The notes: generated by a model from the sequence alone, not told the origin. Counted from the stretch's first letter, positions 20,218-33,471 are shown. The stretch is 64,000 bases of DNA from Thalassia testudinum (GCA_037157565.1 JAZHRO010000013.1:115830001-115894000); one strand, 5' to 3'. Numbers and translations are program-made.

Positions 20218-22495
20218 TGATGCAAAAAATTGCGCAATTTGTAATTAGTGTTTTTAAAGTCATTGTAACATGCAAAATCGCATATGCTTTTAAATTTCTA
20301 TTCCTAGATAGGGGAGTATCTAGGGTTGTCCAAGGAGGTAAGTTTGCAATTCAAATCTCTTACTTTTAAAGGAAACTCAATCTTTCTTTTTGGTATTTTT
20401 AAATATATAATTTTTATGTTTTGAAATAACGAAGGCAAATTGTGAATTGTTGATGGAGAAGCAACTAACACCTACAATTACTAAGCTAAAACCTAAGTGA
20501 CAAATATGACCCCTCCCTAAGCTCACTCTAGACATGTGAAGGCCTAGAGTAATTAGGAAGTGGAAGTGGAAAAGTGCTAGAACAAAGATAAAGCAATTGC
20601 AATAGAAATTGAAAAGAAGGCAAATTGATTTAGTAGAATTTGTGTTTTACAAAAACATGTAGAGGAATGCTTCTACTTAAAATGGAAAATATAAAGGCAA
20701 TAAAAAAAAATAGAAATCCTCTTGCAGAATCTGGTGAAGAAGGGGGTCCACTTGCTCCAAGCCTAGCTGCTCCTTGGCTTGAAAAGAAGGTCTCCTTCTT
20801 CTCCTTCCTTGAATGCTCCTCCAAGGTGGATGCTCTCCACCTCAATTCTTTCCTCCAAGGGTGGGTGAGCACCACCCTTAAGCTCCCTCCAAGGTGGCGT
20901 GGACCACCTACAAGACATCCTCTAATGGTCTTCCTTGCCTGGCTTCTCCTTTGGCTGGCATGGTCACAAGAGAGAAGGGAAGAGGGGAAGGCACCAAGGG
21001 GACAAAGTATCCCCTTAATCTTCTTCTTCTTCTCTCTTGGGCATGAACTTTAGGTAGAATATGAGAGGTATTTTGCTAGCCAAGGATGGGTTGTAAGGTG
21101 GTGGGTGTTGGTCTTTTTATAGGGTTGCATGATAGGGTTAAGGTGACTGTTGAGATGGATGGCTAAGATAGGAAGATGGGGGTGGTTAGGTGATCCTAGG
21201 GCTAAGGAGAGTTGGCACCACCTAAGGGATGTAAGGGGGGTAGTTATGGGTGACCAAGGGACACCTAAAAGTGGCGCCAACCATGGAGAGGTGCCATGAG
21301 TTGGCGCCAACTTCTAGGCTTCTAGAAGGGGGTTGAGGTGGATGGTGGATGTGGCTTGGAGGGTTATGTGTAGGGTGGATATGGGGGTTGAAGTTGGCAC
21401 CAAAAGGGTGGTGGTTAGGGTTAGTTTTGGCACCAACTTTTGGTGTCTTTTGGTGGTTAGTTGAGGGGTGAAAGGTGGTGAAGTGGTGGTGCCAAAATGA
21501 GTATGGTGGAGCTAGCTTAAGTAGGCATAGGTGGACTTGGAGTGAAAGGTTATGTAGGTGGAGTTAGGGTTAGGTTTTTTGTTGCCAGGGAGGTGGATGC
21601 TAGCTAGGCCAAGCTAAGATAAGCTAGCTTAGCTAGCTATGGAGTAGAGGAGTATGCATGTGGAGCTTAGGGTTTGAGGAGAGGAGCTGGATATGAAGAG
21701 TCTGGAGCTGAATTGGAGCTGGCAGCTACTGAAGAGGTCAACATGGGGCTACTCTAGTTGGCTTAGCTTGCTAGTACTTTCCTAGCTGCTAAGCCAGGCT
21801 AAAGTGAGCTGGCTTCTGTTGAATGGAGCTGAGGTGAGCTGGGTCTGGTGCTCCCGGGGAGAATTGAGCTGGTTGAAATAGCTGAGGTAGCTTAGCACAA
21901 CTAGCTTGAACTAAGCTGAGTCCCCAGGAGCTGGCTGGACTTGAGCTTCCTGAGGTGGAATGGATTCATCTTTAGCTGGCTGTAGTTGAGTGGAGCTGGA
22001 TGTAGCTGGACCTGAGTTGAGGTGAACTCCAGTCAACTCAGTTGAGCTAGCTAGAGCTCCCTATGGACTAGTGGGAGCTAAGATGAGCTAGACTCAACTA
22101 AGTTGGGCTAGATCTGAGTTGACTTGAGCTAGGGTGAGCTAAGATGAGATCTCTTGAGCTGCCATTCAGCTGAGATGAGCTGAATGGAGTTAGGATGAGC
22201 TAGCCCTAGTCCAAGTGAGCTAGATTCCAACTGTGGGGAGCTGGATCAAGTTGAGTTCCTGCTAGTCTAACCTTCTTCTTCACCAGTTGCCTTCCTGAGT
22301 GCTAACGTTTTAGGGATCTGTATATTTGTTCATCCCTAACACTCACAAAAACACATCAAAAAGACAAGAAAAATGCAATGCATGCCTATCCTAATTTATA
22401 ACTAAATGCAACCCCAAAAACCCATTTATGAAGCAAAACCCTAAGAGCTAGGATTATTTTAATGCAGAAGAATGATGATAAACTAGCGTTTATCA
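20218..22495 (-). repeat. Element D 3' LTR (2278 bp)
   Basis: Plus strand starts TGATGCAAAA and ends TTTATCA. It contains the AGCT tract, an intact TATA (21114-21121, minus strand) and the U5 hairpin near 20310-20332. Confidence 0.9.
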
Positions 22496-22508
22496 CACCC
22501 CCATGCTT
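22496..22508 (-). other. Polypurine tract of element D
   Basis: Minus strand AAGCATGGGGGTG, abutting the 3' LTR. Identical to the core of the A tract. Confidence 0.8.
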
Positions 22509-22511
22509 AAC

Positions 22512-22533
22512 TTTTGCTAGTCTCTTAGCAAAA
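22512..22533 (-). other. PPT-proximal hairpin of element D
   Basis: Perfect 8-bp stem TTTTGCTA/TAGCAAAA, the same stem as in A, 3 bp from the PPT. Confidence 0.7.
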
Positions 22534-22971
22534 ATTTAATTTATAAAATAGAATTTTTGGGAAATCTTTTTTTTTTTACTTTCGAGGAGAAAAAGATTAA
22601 GGGACCTTGGTTGATCTAAACACAAGAGGCACGGGATTTGTTAAGGATAAACATCAGGATTTATTTTTGGATCAAAAAATTAGACAAAATGGGATCAATA
22701 TACCCTCTAGAAAATTCACAAATTAACCCCTTGTTAATTCAGATGACTTGAAATTTCTATTTTTAGGATTTTTCTAGCTCATGAATCTGATTCACAACTC
22801 GTAATATCCTTTAAAACTTTGTGTCCTTGCTTGTGAAAAGCCAACATTTATAAGGGCATGTTCTCGGTTTAAATTTTTTTTCTCTCCCCCATACTTATTT
22901 TTAGCTTAGTCTTACAACAGATGTGTTGGGATCATCATTCCCATTACCAATCTTCAAGGGGGCTCTGCCAC

Positions 22972-25252
22972 TGATAGCGAAATACGCGTGATTTGTAAAA
23001 ATGGATTTTTAACGTCATTGTAACACGCGAATCCGCTTTCGCTTTTAAATTTATATCCTAGATAGGGGAGTATCTAGGGTCGTCCAAGGAGGCAAAAATT
23101 GCAAAATTAATCCTCTTGCTTACAGATAAATCTCAACTTTCTTTTTGATATTTTTCAATATGTAATTTTTTTGTTTTGAAAAGACGAGGGCAAAATGCGA
23201 ATTATAACGAAAAGTAGTAACACCTACAAATGCTTAACTAAAATTTAAAAAATAGAAATATCTTCTTCCTAAGCTCACTCTAGGCAAGTGGAGGCCTAGA
23301 GTAATTAGGAAGAAGAGGTGAAACAAGTGCTAGAACCAAAAGTAACAACTGCAATAAAAAGCTAAAAGAAGGCAATTTGATTAACTAAAATGAGTGTTCT
23401 TTTCAAGGGCAAGTAGAGGAATGCTTCTACTAGAACTAAACAAATCTAAAAGCAAGAAAAGAAACACAAATCCTCTTGCAAAATTGGTGAAGAAGGGAGT
23501 CTTCTTGCTCCAAGCCTAGCTGCTCCTTGGCTTGAAAAGAGGGCCTCCTTCTTCTCCTTCCTTGAGAGCTCCTCCAAGGTGGAAGCTACCACCTTCAATG
23601 CTCTCTCCAAGGGGTGGGCGTGCACCACCCTCAAGAAATCCTCCAAGGTGGCATGGACCACCTTCAAGATCTCCTCCAAAGATCTTCCTTGCCTGGCTTC
23701 TCCTTTGGCTGGCATGACCCAAGAGAGAAGGGAAGAGGGGAAGGCACCAAGGGGATAGAATACCCCCTTAATCTTCTTGTTCTTCTTCTCTTGGACGTGG
23801 GATTCTTGGTGGAATATGAGAGTGAAATTGCTAGCCAAGGATGATTTGAATGGTGGTGGGTAGTGGTCTTTTTATAGGGTAGGATGGGGGGTTAAGGTGC
23901 CCCTTGAAATGGAGGGCTAGGATGGAAGGATGGAGGTGGTTGGTGATCCTATGGCCAAGGTGAGTTGGCGCCAACCCAAGGGATGTTAAAGGGGGTGGTT
24001 ATGGTGGTGTTGGTGGCTTTTGGTGGTGGAGAGACACCACCCTTTTGGCGCCAACCTAGGGTCTTCTAGAAGGGGGGTTAGGTGGATGGTGGAGATGGCT
24101 TCAAGGGAAATTATGTGGTGGAGATGAAGGGAAATTTTGGAGGGAAAACTGGCGCCAATTTGGAAGGGTTCTAGAAGGTTATTTTGGAGGGAAAATAGGT
24201 GGCTTTTGGTAGTGGTGATGGGGTGAAGGGGTGTGATGGTGGTGGTGCCAACTTGGAGTAGGATAGCTAGCTTAGGTGAGCTTAGTTGATGGAGCTAGCT
24301 AGGGTTGAGTTGAAGGTGGTGGATGGCCAAGGAGCTGGTTGCGAGCTAAGCTAAGCTAATCTAAGCTAGATTAGCTAATGGAGGAGTAGAGGAGAAGGTG
24401 TTGGAGCTAGGGTTTGGATGGAGGAGCTGAGGAGGAGAAGTCAGGAGCTGAAACTAGAGCTGGCTGCTGCTGAAGAGGCTGGCATGGAGCTACTCTAGCT
24501 GGCTTAGCTTGCTAGTTCTTTGCTAGCTGCTAAGCCAAGCTAAAGTGAGCTAGCTTCTACCATAATGAGCTAAGGTGAGCTAGGTCTGGTGCTCCCGGGG
24601 AGGGTCAAGCTGGTTGAGGTAGCTAAGGTAGCTTAGCTCAACTGAGTTGAGCTAAGCTGAGTCCCTGGGAGCTGGAATTGAGCTTCCTGAGCTGGGATGA
24701 GTTCTTCTTCAGCTGGCTGGAGTTGAGTGGAGCTGGATGTAGCTGGATCTGAGCTGGGTGAACTCCTGTCAACTCAGTCGAGCTAGCTAGAGCTCCCTGT
24801 GGACTAGTGCGAGCTGAGATGAGCTAGACTCAGCTAAGTTGAGTTGGATCTGAGCTGACTTGAGCTAGGGTGAGCTAAGATGAACTCTCTTGAGCTGCCA
24901 TTCAGCTGAGATTAGCTGAATGGAGCTGGGATGAGCTAACCCTAATTCAAGTGAGCTAGGTTCCAACTGCGGTGTGCTGGATCAAGCTGAGGTGAGCTGG
25001 ATCAAGCTGAGTTCCAGCTAGTCTGAGCTTCTCCTTCACCATTTGCCTTCTTGAGTGCTAGGGTTTTAGGGATTTATATATCTGTACATCCCTAACACTC
25101 ACAAAAACAAATTAAAAAGACAATAAAAAATGCAATGCATGCCTAACCTAATTTATGCCTAAATGCAGCCCAAAAAACCAGTTTATGGAGTAAAATCCTA
25201 AGAGCTAGGTTTGTTTTTATGCATAAGAATGATGATAAACTGGCGGTTATTA
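22972..25252 (-). mobile_element. Solo LTR E (family I, 2281 bp) inside element D
   Basis: A complete family I LTR without a body: plus strand starts TGATAGCGAAAT and ends GGTTATTA (consensus TTTATCA, one change). It interrupts a stretch that is continuous in A near 6600-6610. Flanks gccac (22967-22971) and ggcat (25253-25257) look like a decayed 5-bp target duplication. Formed most likely by recombination between the two LTRs of a former element. TATA at 23869-23876, minus strand. Confidence 0.85.
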
Positions 25253-26135
25253 GGCATCAGTACTTCAGGATAGCACTGTCCATGGCACCACCCAAGAGCT
25301 CACAACCCCAAAACACAATGCAATGTAAAAGGACACTCCAAGCAAACTCAAGCTCTTTCTCTAACACAATAGGTAGAGCACCGTCCAAGACACTTGAGCT
25401 GCTAAAATGCGCTTTAATGTTCCATCTAAAGATATGAAATATAGATATGGAGCAGCACCGAGGTGGTAACATGTTGATATCGCGTCCTCAAAGAAGCATT
25501 TTCCTCCTTCTCAGCGGTGGGAACTCAAACCAATGATTTGCTTTAGAATTTTACTAAGTCCAAACAAGGGAGATTTTCTAATTTTTAGTTGTTTTTAAGT
25601 GTTGGCTTGTGTGTGAAATTTAACACAGGAAGTTCTGCAAGAAATGCAAGTTTTTGAATCAGAAACTAAGCGCGATACTTTCCATATTACAAAAGAAAAT
25701 CAAGTCATCTGAACTATCATGAGTTCAGGTGGAATTTTAGAGAAGGATATCTGATCTAGTCTAAAAATAGACCCTGAAATTCTAATGATCAAATCCGCAT
25801 CCTCATCCCTAGTTTGTTAAAGATTAAATCCCATTATACCAAAAGTGAGTTTTTCAGCATTAGTCCCAATTTCAAAATTTTTCCTCAAAAAGTTTCTGAC
25901 ATTTTTATTTTTTTGGGTATGCAAGCAGGAAAATAAAATAACTAAAGAAAAATGCATGTTTTTAGGTTTTGAAAATCCTAAATCGATCGTCACATTTTAA
26001 AAACACCCCTCCATGCTTAAGATATGCAATGTCCTCATGCATTAAGAGAGAAAAGGGATCACCTTAATGAAGAGCATTCGGGTTTAGGATGGTCAAAACT
26101 TGGAAAAAGAAGGGAAAAAGGAAAGTAGGAAAAAT

Positions 26136-26153
26136 GATGGGTTACCTCCCATC
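26136..26153 (-). other. Post-coding hairpin, loop AGGTAA (element D)
   Basis: Stem GATGGG/CCCATC and loop AGGTAA, identical to A, about 40 bp after the integrase stop. Confidence 0.65.
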
Positions 26154-26194
26154 CAGTGTTATCTTTTACGCCATTCAGTCGGGCGTAGTTTGCA

Positions 26195-27310
26195 TTAGCG
26201 ATCAAAGGTGGTTGGCTCAGTGAAATCAAAGGATTCAGATGGAAGATTCGGGGTATGATCAAAATAGGGCTTTAAACGTTGGCCGTTGACTTGAAATGTC
26301 GTATTAGTTTTAGGATAAAAAAGATCAACAGCACCGTATGGATAAGTTTTATGGACAATAAAGGGGCTGGTCCATTTGGATTTTAATTTGCCAAGAAAAA
26401 AACGTAATCTAGCATCAAAAAGCCAAACGCGTTGATCAACGTCAAAGTGTTTCTGAACAATGTATTTAGCATGAAATTTCTTTGTTTGGTCTTTATAAAT
26501 CCTCACGTTTTCATAGGAAAAATTACGTAACTCTTCCAATTCAGTTAATTGTAGTTTTCTATGGATACCGACATCAAATAAATCCATGTTTAATTATTTC
26601 ATTGCCCAAAAAGTCCTATGTTCTAGTTCTGCCAGGAGATGGCATGCCTTCCCAAAAATTAGACGGAAGGGGGACATGTCGAGCAAGGTTTTGAAAGCGG
26701 TATGGTAAGCCCATAAAGCATCATCCAATTTGGTGGACCAATCTTTACGGTCGGGCCTAATCGTCTTTTGTAAAATATTTTTAATTTCCCGGTTAGAAAC
26801 TTCTACTTGGCCATTTGTTTAGGGGTGATAAGGTGTGGAAATTTTGTGATTAACCCCATATTTAGACAGAAGGTAACGGAATTGTGAATGCATGAAATGT
26901 GAGCCTCCGTCACTGATAATGGCTTTTGGAATGCCGAATATTGAGAAAATATTTTTCTTAAGAAATTCGACAACCACACGGTGATCATTAGTGCAGGTGG
27001 TTATTGCTTCTATCCACTTTAAAACATAGTCGACTGCAACTAGTATATATAAATACCCACCAGAGTTGATGAACGGTCCCATGAAGTCGATGCCCCAAGT
27101 ATCAAAAATTTCAACCTCTAAAATAGGATTAAGAGGCACCATATCCTTCTGAGTCATGTTGCCGATGCTCTGGCAATGCACACAGGATTGAACAAAATTA
27201 TGAGCATCTTTGTGCAAGCTAGGCCAAAAGAATCCAGCATTAAGGATTTTAGTTGCAGTTTTCTTACCCGAAAAATGTCTGCCACAAGCCATTGAGTGAC
27301 AATGTGTCAA
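26195..27310 (-). pseudogene. pol: Integrase of element D, broken
   Basis: Catalyses insertion of the cDNA. The zinc-binding end is visible (HxxxxACGRHFSGKKT, then CVHCQ). The core has [11 protein letters not shown] and AIISDGGSHF, the first two acidic residues of the DDE triad. A stop follows STPYHP, then the frame continues with [13 protein letters not shown], interrupted again near 26587. The C-terminal part (26587-26195) reads LKSKWTSPFIVHKTYPYGAV and ends in TAA. No chromodomain is seen, which fits the Athila/Tat side of Ty3/gypsy. Confidence 0.88.
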
Positions 27311-27343
27311 AATATCACGGATTTCAGAATCAGGGACACATCG

Positions 27344-27847
27344 TCAAATGACCTGATCGGTACAAATGCAGAAAAGGTCGGGCTCCTCCCAAAAATAGTA
27401 TTTAATATCAGCAAAGAACTTATCCCATTTTGTTTTTGGACAATCAGCGGGGATTCGTTCTGTTGCTAAGTAGTTTGCGATGGGCGCAAACCAAGGGAGG
27501 GTAGTAGCAGCTAAAACGTCATCAGGGAATTGATCAAGTGGGGTCATTATGTCATTCATCATAAGACGAGAGAGATGGTCAGCCACTACATTATGCTATC
27601 CCACCTTATCCTTGATTTCCAGGTCAAATTCCTGGAGCAGTAGGATCCAATGGATAAGGTGGGGTTTCGCATCTTTTTTTGTCAGCAAATATTTAAGTGC
27701 TGAGTGGTCGATATATACAGTGACATGTGACCCCAAAAGATAAGATCTAAATTTTTCTAAGGCAAATACAATGGCAAGAAGTTCCTTTTCAGTAACCGTG
27801 TAATTCCGTTGTGCATCATCAAGAGTTTTGCTAGCATAATAGATCAC
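27344..27847 (-). pseudogene. pol: RNase H and connector of element D, broken
   Basis: Degrades the RNA of the RNA-DNA hybrid. The piece 27847-27596 reads [20 protein letters not shown], then [19 protein letters not shown] and [11 protein letters not shown], typical of gypsy RNase H. It breaks near 27596 and resumes as MADHLSRL at 27586-27344, the linker to integrase. The N-terminal RNase H sheet lies near 27850-27940 in another frame. Confidence 0.85.
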
Positions 27848-27942
27848 AACGGGCTTCTTGCCAATTCTTGCCTTAGAATGGCCCCCACAGCAAAATCTGA
27901 GGCATCTGCCATTAATTCAAAGGGACTATTCCAATCAGGTCC

Positions 27943-29058
27943 CTATAGAATTGGTGCCTCAGTAACCTCCTTCTTCAACCTCAAAAAACTCTCTAGGCAT
28001 TTATCATTAAAATCAAATGGCTGGTCTTTAGTAAGCAGCTGACTTAATGGCTCGGAGATTTGGGAAAAATTTTGTATGAATCTACGATAGAAACCCACAT
28101 GACCCAAAAAGGATTTGATCTGTTTGACAATAGTGGGCTGTGGGAGCTTAGATATAGCATCTATTTTTGCTTTATCTACCGTAATTCCTTGTTTTGAAAT
28201 AACATGGCCTAAGGACAATACCTTCCTGGACCATGAAATAACTTTTTTCCCAACTGAGGACCAGATTGACTTCTATGCATTTTTGGAGAGTTCTTTCAAG
28301 GTTCTTGAGACAATGGTCAAAAGAATCTCCAAAAATAGAGAAGTCATCCATAAAGACTTCTAAGCATTCACCTACTAGGTCCGAAAATATTGCAAGCATA
28401 CACCTTTGAAAAGTCGCAGGTGCGTTACAAAGACCGAAGGGGCAGGTGAAAGTTGTTTTGTCCTGGTCCTCAGGATGAACTGCTACCTGATTATAGCCGA
28501 ATAATCATCCAAAAAATAGTAAAAATCTCATCCGGCTAATCGCTCCAAGATCTAATCAATAAAAGGGAGTGGAAAATGGTCCTTCTTGGTAGAGATGTTT
28601 AATTTTCTGTAATCAATACACACGCGCCAAGAAGGGGCGGCTCGAGTGGCTATATTCTCCCCATTGTCATTGGTGACAATTGTTAGTCCAGCCTTTTTGG
28701 GCACAACTTGTGTTCGACTAACCCAGGAGCTGTCAGAAATGGGGTAGATGATATTAGCATCAAGCCACTTAATAATCTCCTTTTTTACCACCTCCTGCAT
28801 ATTAGGGTTCAAGTGCCTTTGTGGTTGGTGGGAGGGGCGAGAGTTGTCCTCTAAATATATACGATGTGGACAATAGGACAGATGGATACCCTTAAGATCA
28901 GAAAGGGTCCAGCCAATAGCTTTTTTGTATTTACTCAAAACATGGAGAAGTTTGTGTTCTTGCACCCCAGTAAGTCCATAATTTATAATCAGAGGCAGGG
29001 TCTGATTTGAACCCAGGAAAACATATTTAAGGGAGTTGGGCAAAGGTTTTAATTCCAA
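27943..29058 (-). pseudogene. pol: Reverse transcriptase of element D, broken
   Basis: Readable pieces: LELKPLPNSLKYVFLG, NPNMQEVVKKEIIKWLDANI and SWRVCIDYRKLN in 29058-28552; FGLCNAPATFQRCM near 28420; VFMDDFSIFG (catalytic DD) near 28350; and GHVGFYRRFIQNFSQI at 28218-27943. Stops and shifts lie near 28550, 28400 and 28230. Just before FGLCNAP about ten codons are missing (FTCP joins directly to FGLC; B and C keep them). It cannot encode an active enzyme. Confidence 0.88.
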
Positions 29059-29771
29059 TTTGGGCTCAGCTCCGAAAGAATTTCTTCTTTTTGTGTTAGT
29101 GGTGAGGTGAGAGTGAAAGGGTCAGCTGGAGGGTTAGTTGAATGTGTGGTTAGGGTGGAAGAAGTGGATTGTTCAGGAACCATGTTAATGGCAAAATAGG
29201 AACCTAAATGTGAAATTTGCAAAGTTTCCTCCACAATATTTTCTATTTCTAAATCCGAATCATCAAAGAAATTAGGTTCTTGGAACGTCCTAGAAGCTTG
29301 GAAAATATCTAGGGTTACAGATTCACCGCCACACATGATCTTCATTTTTCCATAATCATAATCAATATTTGCGTAGGCGGTGGCTAAGAATGGTCTTCCA
29401 AGAATTATAGGGGAAAACTTTAATGCTTCTGGTACCTCTATGTCCAGGACTAAAAAGTTTACCGCAAATAGATAATTTTTGACTCGGACAAGGACATCCT
29501 CAACAATTCCCCTTGGTTTAATTGCAGATCGGTTGACTAATTGAAGAGTAACCTCAACAGGCTTTAATTCACCGATCTTAAATTCCTCAAAAACAATTGT
29601 GGGGATAAGATTAATTGAGGCACCGAGATCCAACAAAGCACGATCAAAAGAAGTATCATTAATGATAACTTGAATCAGGGGGGCACCTGGATCTTTTCTC
29701 TTAAGAGGCAGTCGACTCTGCACAACTGAGCTAACTATCTTAGGATGGATCACCTTTCCTAAATTTCGGGG
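29049..29771 (-). pseudogene. Protease of element D
   Basis: A 234-codon open stretch after a TAG (29772-29774), in the same frame as gag. Active site LLDLGASINLIP, then ILGRPFLATA. The acidic tail ends in NWN plus a stop, while RT starts in another frame; a short shift near 29060 separates them. By comparison with A it lacks the repeated acidic insert (second FFEDSD). Confidence 0.85.
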
Positions 29772-31783
29772 CTACCATTTTGGGGTATACAAATCTTTTA
29801 GGAATTTTGCATAGGCAGGGATGTATTTTATGGCATCTAGGAGAGGGATGTTAATTTCAACTTGCCTAAATAAATCCATTAATTTCTTATCAGTGGGCTC
29901 AGATTTCTTCTTTTTCTTATTTGTTGAAGAATGGAGGGCTTGTGGAAATGGTGCAGGGTTTCCCTGTTTTTGCATAAATACGTTCCTGAACAATGTGAGA
30001 GGAAGATGGGGAAGAGTTGATCTATTTTTCGTTAAAATGAGTTTCTTTAACAGGTAGGGGATCTTGAGTGGTTTTCCCATTCCACAAAGTAACTGCATTT
30101 GTAGTCTGGTTGTTTCTAGGATGAGGATGGGAAGCCTGACTGTTATTGAAACCCAGGGGATGCTGAGGTGCTGGTTGAATGGGTTGATTGGGATATCCAC
30201 CTTGGAATTGATTCCTTTGATTATTTGGGTTGGGCATGGGTTGGGAAGGTAAATTCCCAACAGGTTGATGATTAGGAGTAACCTTAACTTGGTGTTGCAA
30301 GTTGGTAATCACGCGAGTTACTTCTGTCATTTGATTCTGCATGCCTTGCAGAGTTTTCATGACCTAAGTGTTAATATCTTCTTGGGATGGTCCAGGTTGA
30401 TATATAGGTGGCCCATAATTCCCAAAATGATTTTGTTTGGGAAAAGGAATCGGGTTCGGGTTTTTCCAGGAGTGATTCGAGTTAGTTCTCCAGTTTTGGT
30501 TGAAAGTGTTGGAGGGGTTTCTAAATTGCTCCTAGAGAGCATAAATATTTTCTGTGGTGGGATCAAAAGTATTTTGATCAAAATTCCCAGTCAATTCCTA
30601 TGGGAAATCAGTTAGAAACTGCTAACCAGTAGGTGTGGCATCAATATTGTGCAAATTTTCTCTTCGGATAAGTTGTGGAGTGTTAATGTTGGAGAGTTAA
30701 AGTGTGGAGCTTGTTTGTTTGTGAGCTTTTCTTCCATTTTTTTCTGGTGAATTTGCATCTGGTCGAGTCGTTGAGCTAACATATATAGATCATCCTAAGT
30801 GACTGGAACATAGGTGGATTTGGAGTCAATTTCATGAACTCCATGTCTAGGGTTTTGTGTTCTACCAAAAGTGTCCATTGAAGTCATATTAAATGAGTTT
30901 TCACTCATTTTTTCAAAGAGGAGATAGGCACTTTTGGCATCTTTATTAAGGAAATTGACCCCACATGAGGCATCCACAAATCGCTTCAATTGATCTTCTA
31001 ATCCATGATAGAAGATCTACACTAACTGCCATTGCGGAATTTCATGGTGGGGACAACTTCTTAAAAGTTCTTGAAATCTTTCCCAGGCCTCATGGAGGGG
31101 TTCACCAATTTTTTGTTGAAAGGTCGTTATGGATCTTCTTAAAGCATTAGTTCGATTGATCGAAAAAATTTGTTTTAGAAAAGCGCTCTTTAATTGGGGC
31201 CAGGTGGTAATCGGGTGCCCAACCATTCTAAACCAATGTGAAGCTTTGTCTTTAAGAGAGAGAGGAAAAAGTCTCATTAACCACATGTCTTCCTGCACAT
31301 TGCAGGAACGAGTGATTTGAGCGAGGACAGTTAATTCCTCGAGATGATAAAAAGGGTCCTCTCTTGGAAGACCATTTAAATGCTTGATAAGATTTAGAAT
31401 GGTTGGTTTGATTTCAAAATCCCCTTGTGGTATTACCACCCTGGGTCTTTCCTCGTAATTGGAAGGATCATAGAAATCCTTAAGAGGAACAACAGGCTGC
31501 TGGCGGGGTGGTGGGTTTTGCCCTTGGTTAGCTAGGTTCGTTACAGTCCTAGCCAAATCTTCTTGATTTTCTTGTAGCCGAACCAGATGATCGACCATCA
31601 AGGCAAAGGGGTTTGCATTTTGAGTTAGAATTGGAGGGCCACCTGGCCCTGCAGGAATTTCTGGTTGCTCTAGATGAGGAAGGTGAGGGAGGGGGAAGGA
31701 GGGAGGGGGAAGTCAGCTTGTGGGTCGCCTGACGGGTTAGAAGTGGAAGCAAAATTTTTTTGTCGGCTTCCTGGGTTTTCCAT
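29772..31783 (-). pseudogene. gag: Gag of element D, broken
   Basis: ATG at 31781-31783, equivalent to the second ATG of A gag (2751). The core at 31601-31017 is intact: VVPLKDFYDPSNYEERPRVV, EDMWLMRLFPLSLKDKASHW and TTWPQLKSAFLKQIF. Further pieces (30989-30795, 30581-30022, 30260-29772) are in different frames. It ends TPKW plus TAG; the matching codon in A is CAG (Gln), so C-to-T decay explains it. No zinc knuckle. Confidence 0.85.
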
Positions 31784-33453
31784 TTTTTTAGAAGAGGAAG
31801 GAGAAGAAAACAAATATTTTCTGGTGCGGGGGGCAAAATCAGATGGTCCCTCATGTGGTTTTTGGGACCTTCACTCGTGCATGCACTGTTTTGGAAGAAT
31901 TGGAGGGGAGGAGAAGAGAAAGAGATGAGAGAAAGTATGCAATTCAAACGACAAATGCTAGACCTAACTTAAGTGTGACTCCCTAAAAATAAACCTAAGA
32001 CTTGGTCTACTTAGGAAATAAGTAATCAACAGTGAATACCTATTTTGTCAACAAATCTAGCCAAGTTATTTAAGGGGAGGTTTGGGCCCAAACATTTCCT
32101 AGGAAAATCCCTAGCTACTTGTACAAACCCACGGCTGGTCATTTGACACGACCCCTCAACCTAAACACCAGATATAGATGATAGAATTGGTATTAACTAT
32201 AGAAAACTTAAGACCTATATAGCAAGTCTAAGTTGATGAAAACCCTAGGGGTCAAATTGCTACCAATTTTAATTAGGTCTAAAATACTAGTGTGCATACG
32301 GAATGTGGAGGGCGTTGATTGGGTTGTTGCCTTGTTATTTCAATTTTTAGTGTGTGCAGGAATTGGAAAGTGGTTCCAATTAAAAACAAGTTGTCGGACA
32401 ATTTTTTGTATTTTTGTCTTTTAGGATTCAATTTAATTGAATGTATTTTAGGGTTTCTCTTTTTAAATGTTCAAACAAGTTTGAAACTTCCACAATCAAA
32501 GGAAAACAAGTTGTATTGGTGATGATGTGTTTCCTTTATGTTGTGGGACTAAAAAGCAAGAAAGAAACCCTAATTGGATTTGAACCCTAATACAGAAAAT
32601 TACTACCAATGAATTATTTTTAGGCTTTCTGAAAAAGTAGTGGTCCAAACAATGCAACCAACACCACTACCTTATTTAAAATCAAACAAGGATTCCAGAA
32701 AAGATTTTTTTAAGATTTTATGAATTTGTTTGATATTTGTTTTCAATTTTTATTTGTACTAGTGTCAAAGTCTAGAAATGGTACCCATGGGTATTCTGGA
32801 CTTTTCGTACCACCACTAGCCTCAGAAAATTTTGATGATTTTATGTGAGATGTAAAATTTCACAAGGATTCTAGAAAGATAAATTTCACAAAAATTGGAT
32901 GAGTATAAAAATTCTAAAAATTCACAGATAGTAGCAAAATAGGAAGATAAGAGGGTGTGACCTCTCGACAGTCCAAGAATTTTTAAAAATTACATACAAA
33001 ACTAACTAAACTGAAATTTGAAACAGACGTTCCTAACTTGATTTGAAATCACTATGTGAAATTTCAAGATTTTAGGAGACCTGTGGTGTTGGAAATTGAT
33101 TTTTGAATTCTGGATAGAAATCTGTACCCGAAAAATAGAACACCAACACTAGGATTGGAGTGGTGTTAATGGTGTAAACAAGCAATCACCGGGTTTTAAA
33201 ATGCACCACTCCACTTAATTAAGTTGTTTAGGATCCTGAAAGCCAAGTTTAGTGTATTTTGGTAGTTTTTTAGGTTAGGTGTGACAAGTAAGAAGAACCA
33301 ACCTGAATGTTCGCGAGACGACAAGGAACTTTGAGCTTTCGCTTCCAAATTCTCGCTTTCCCGCTGTAGTTCCTATACACACTAGAGAAAAGAAAAAGAA
33401 GGGAATGAGATCCACTTCAAGGAAGAGAAAAAATGATTAAGCAAGGCCGTGCC
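31784..33453 (-). other. Element D leader, non-coding
   Basis: Homologous to the A leader (1087-2651). No supported gene. Confidence 0.65.
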
Positions 33454-33471
33454 TCCCCGGCAACAGCGCCA
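33454..33471 (-). other. Primer-binding site of element D
   Basis: Minus strand TGGCGCTGTTGCCGGGGA, one mismatch to the tRNA-Asp complement, 5 bp from the LTR. Confidence 0.85.

Larger units (their letters stand above)
22509..26194 (-). other. Element D 3' UTR, interrupted by solo LTR E
   Basis: Homologous to A 5697-7088. It holds the PPT-proximal hairpin (22512-22533), PPT-like repeats (22881-22895 and 26004-26018) and the AGGTAA hairpin (26136-26153). Without E it is about 1.4 kb and has no reading frame of note. Confidence 0.75.
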
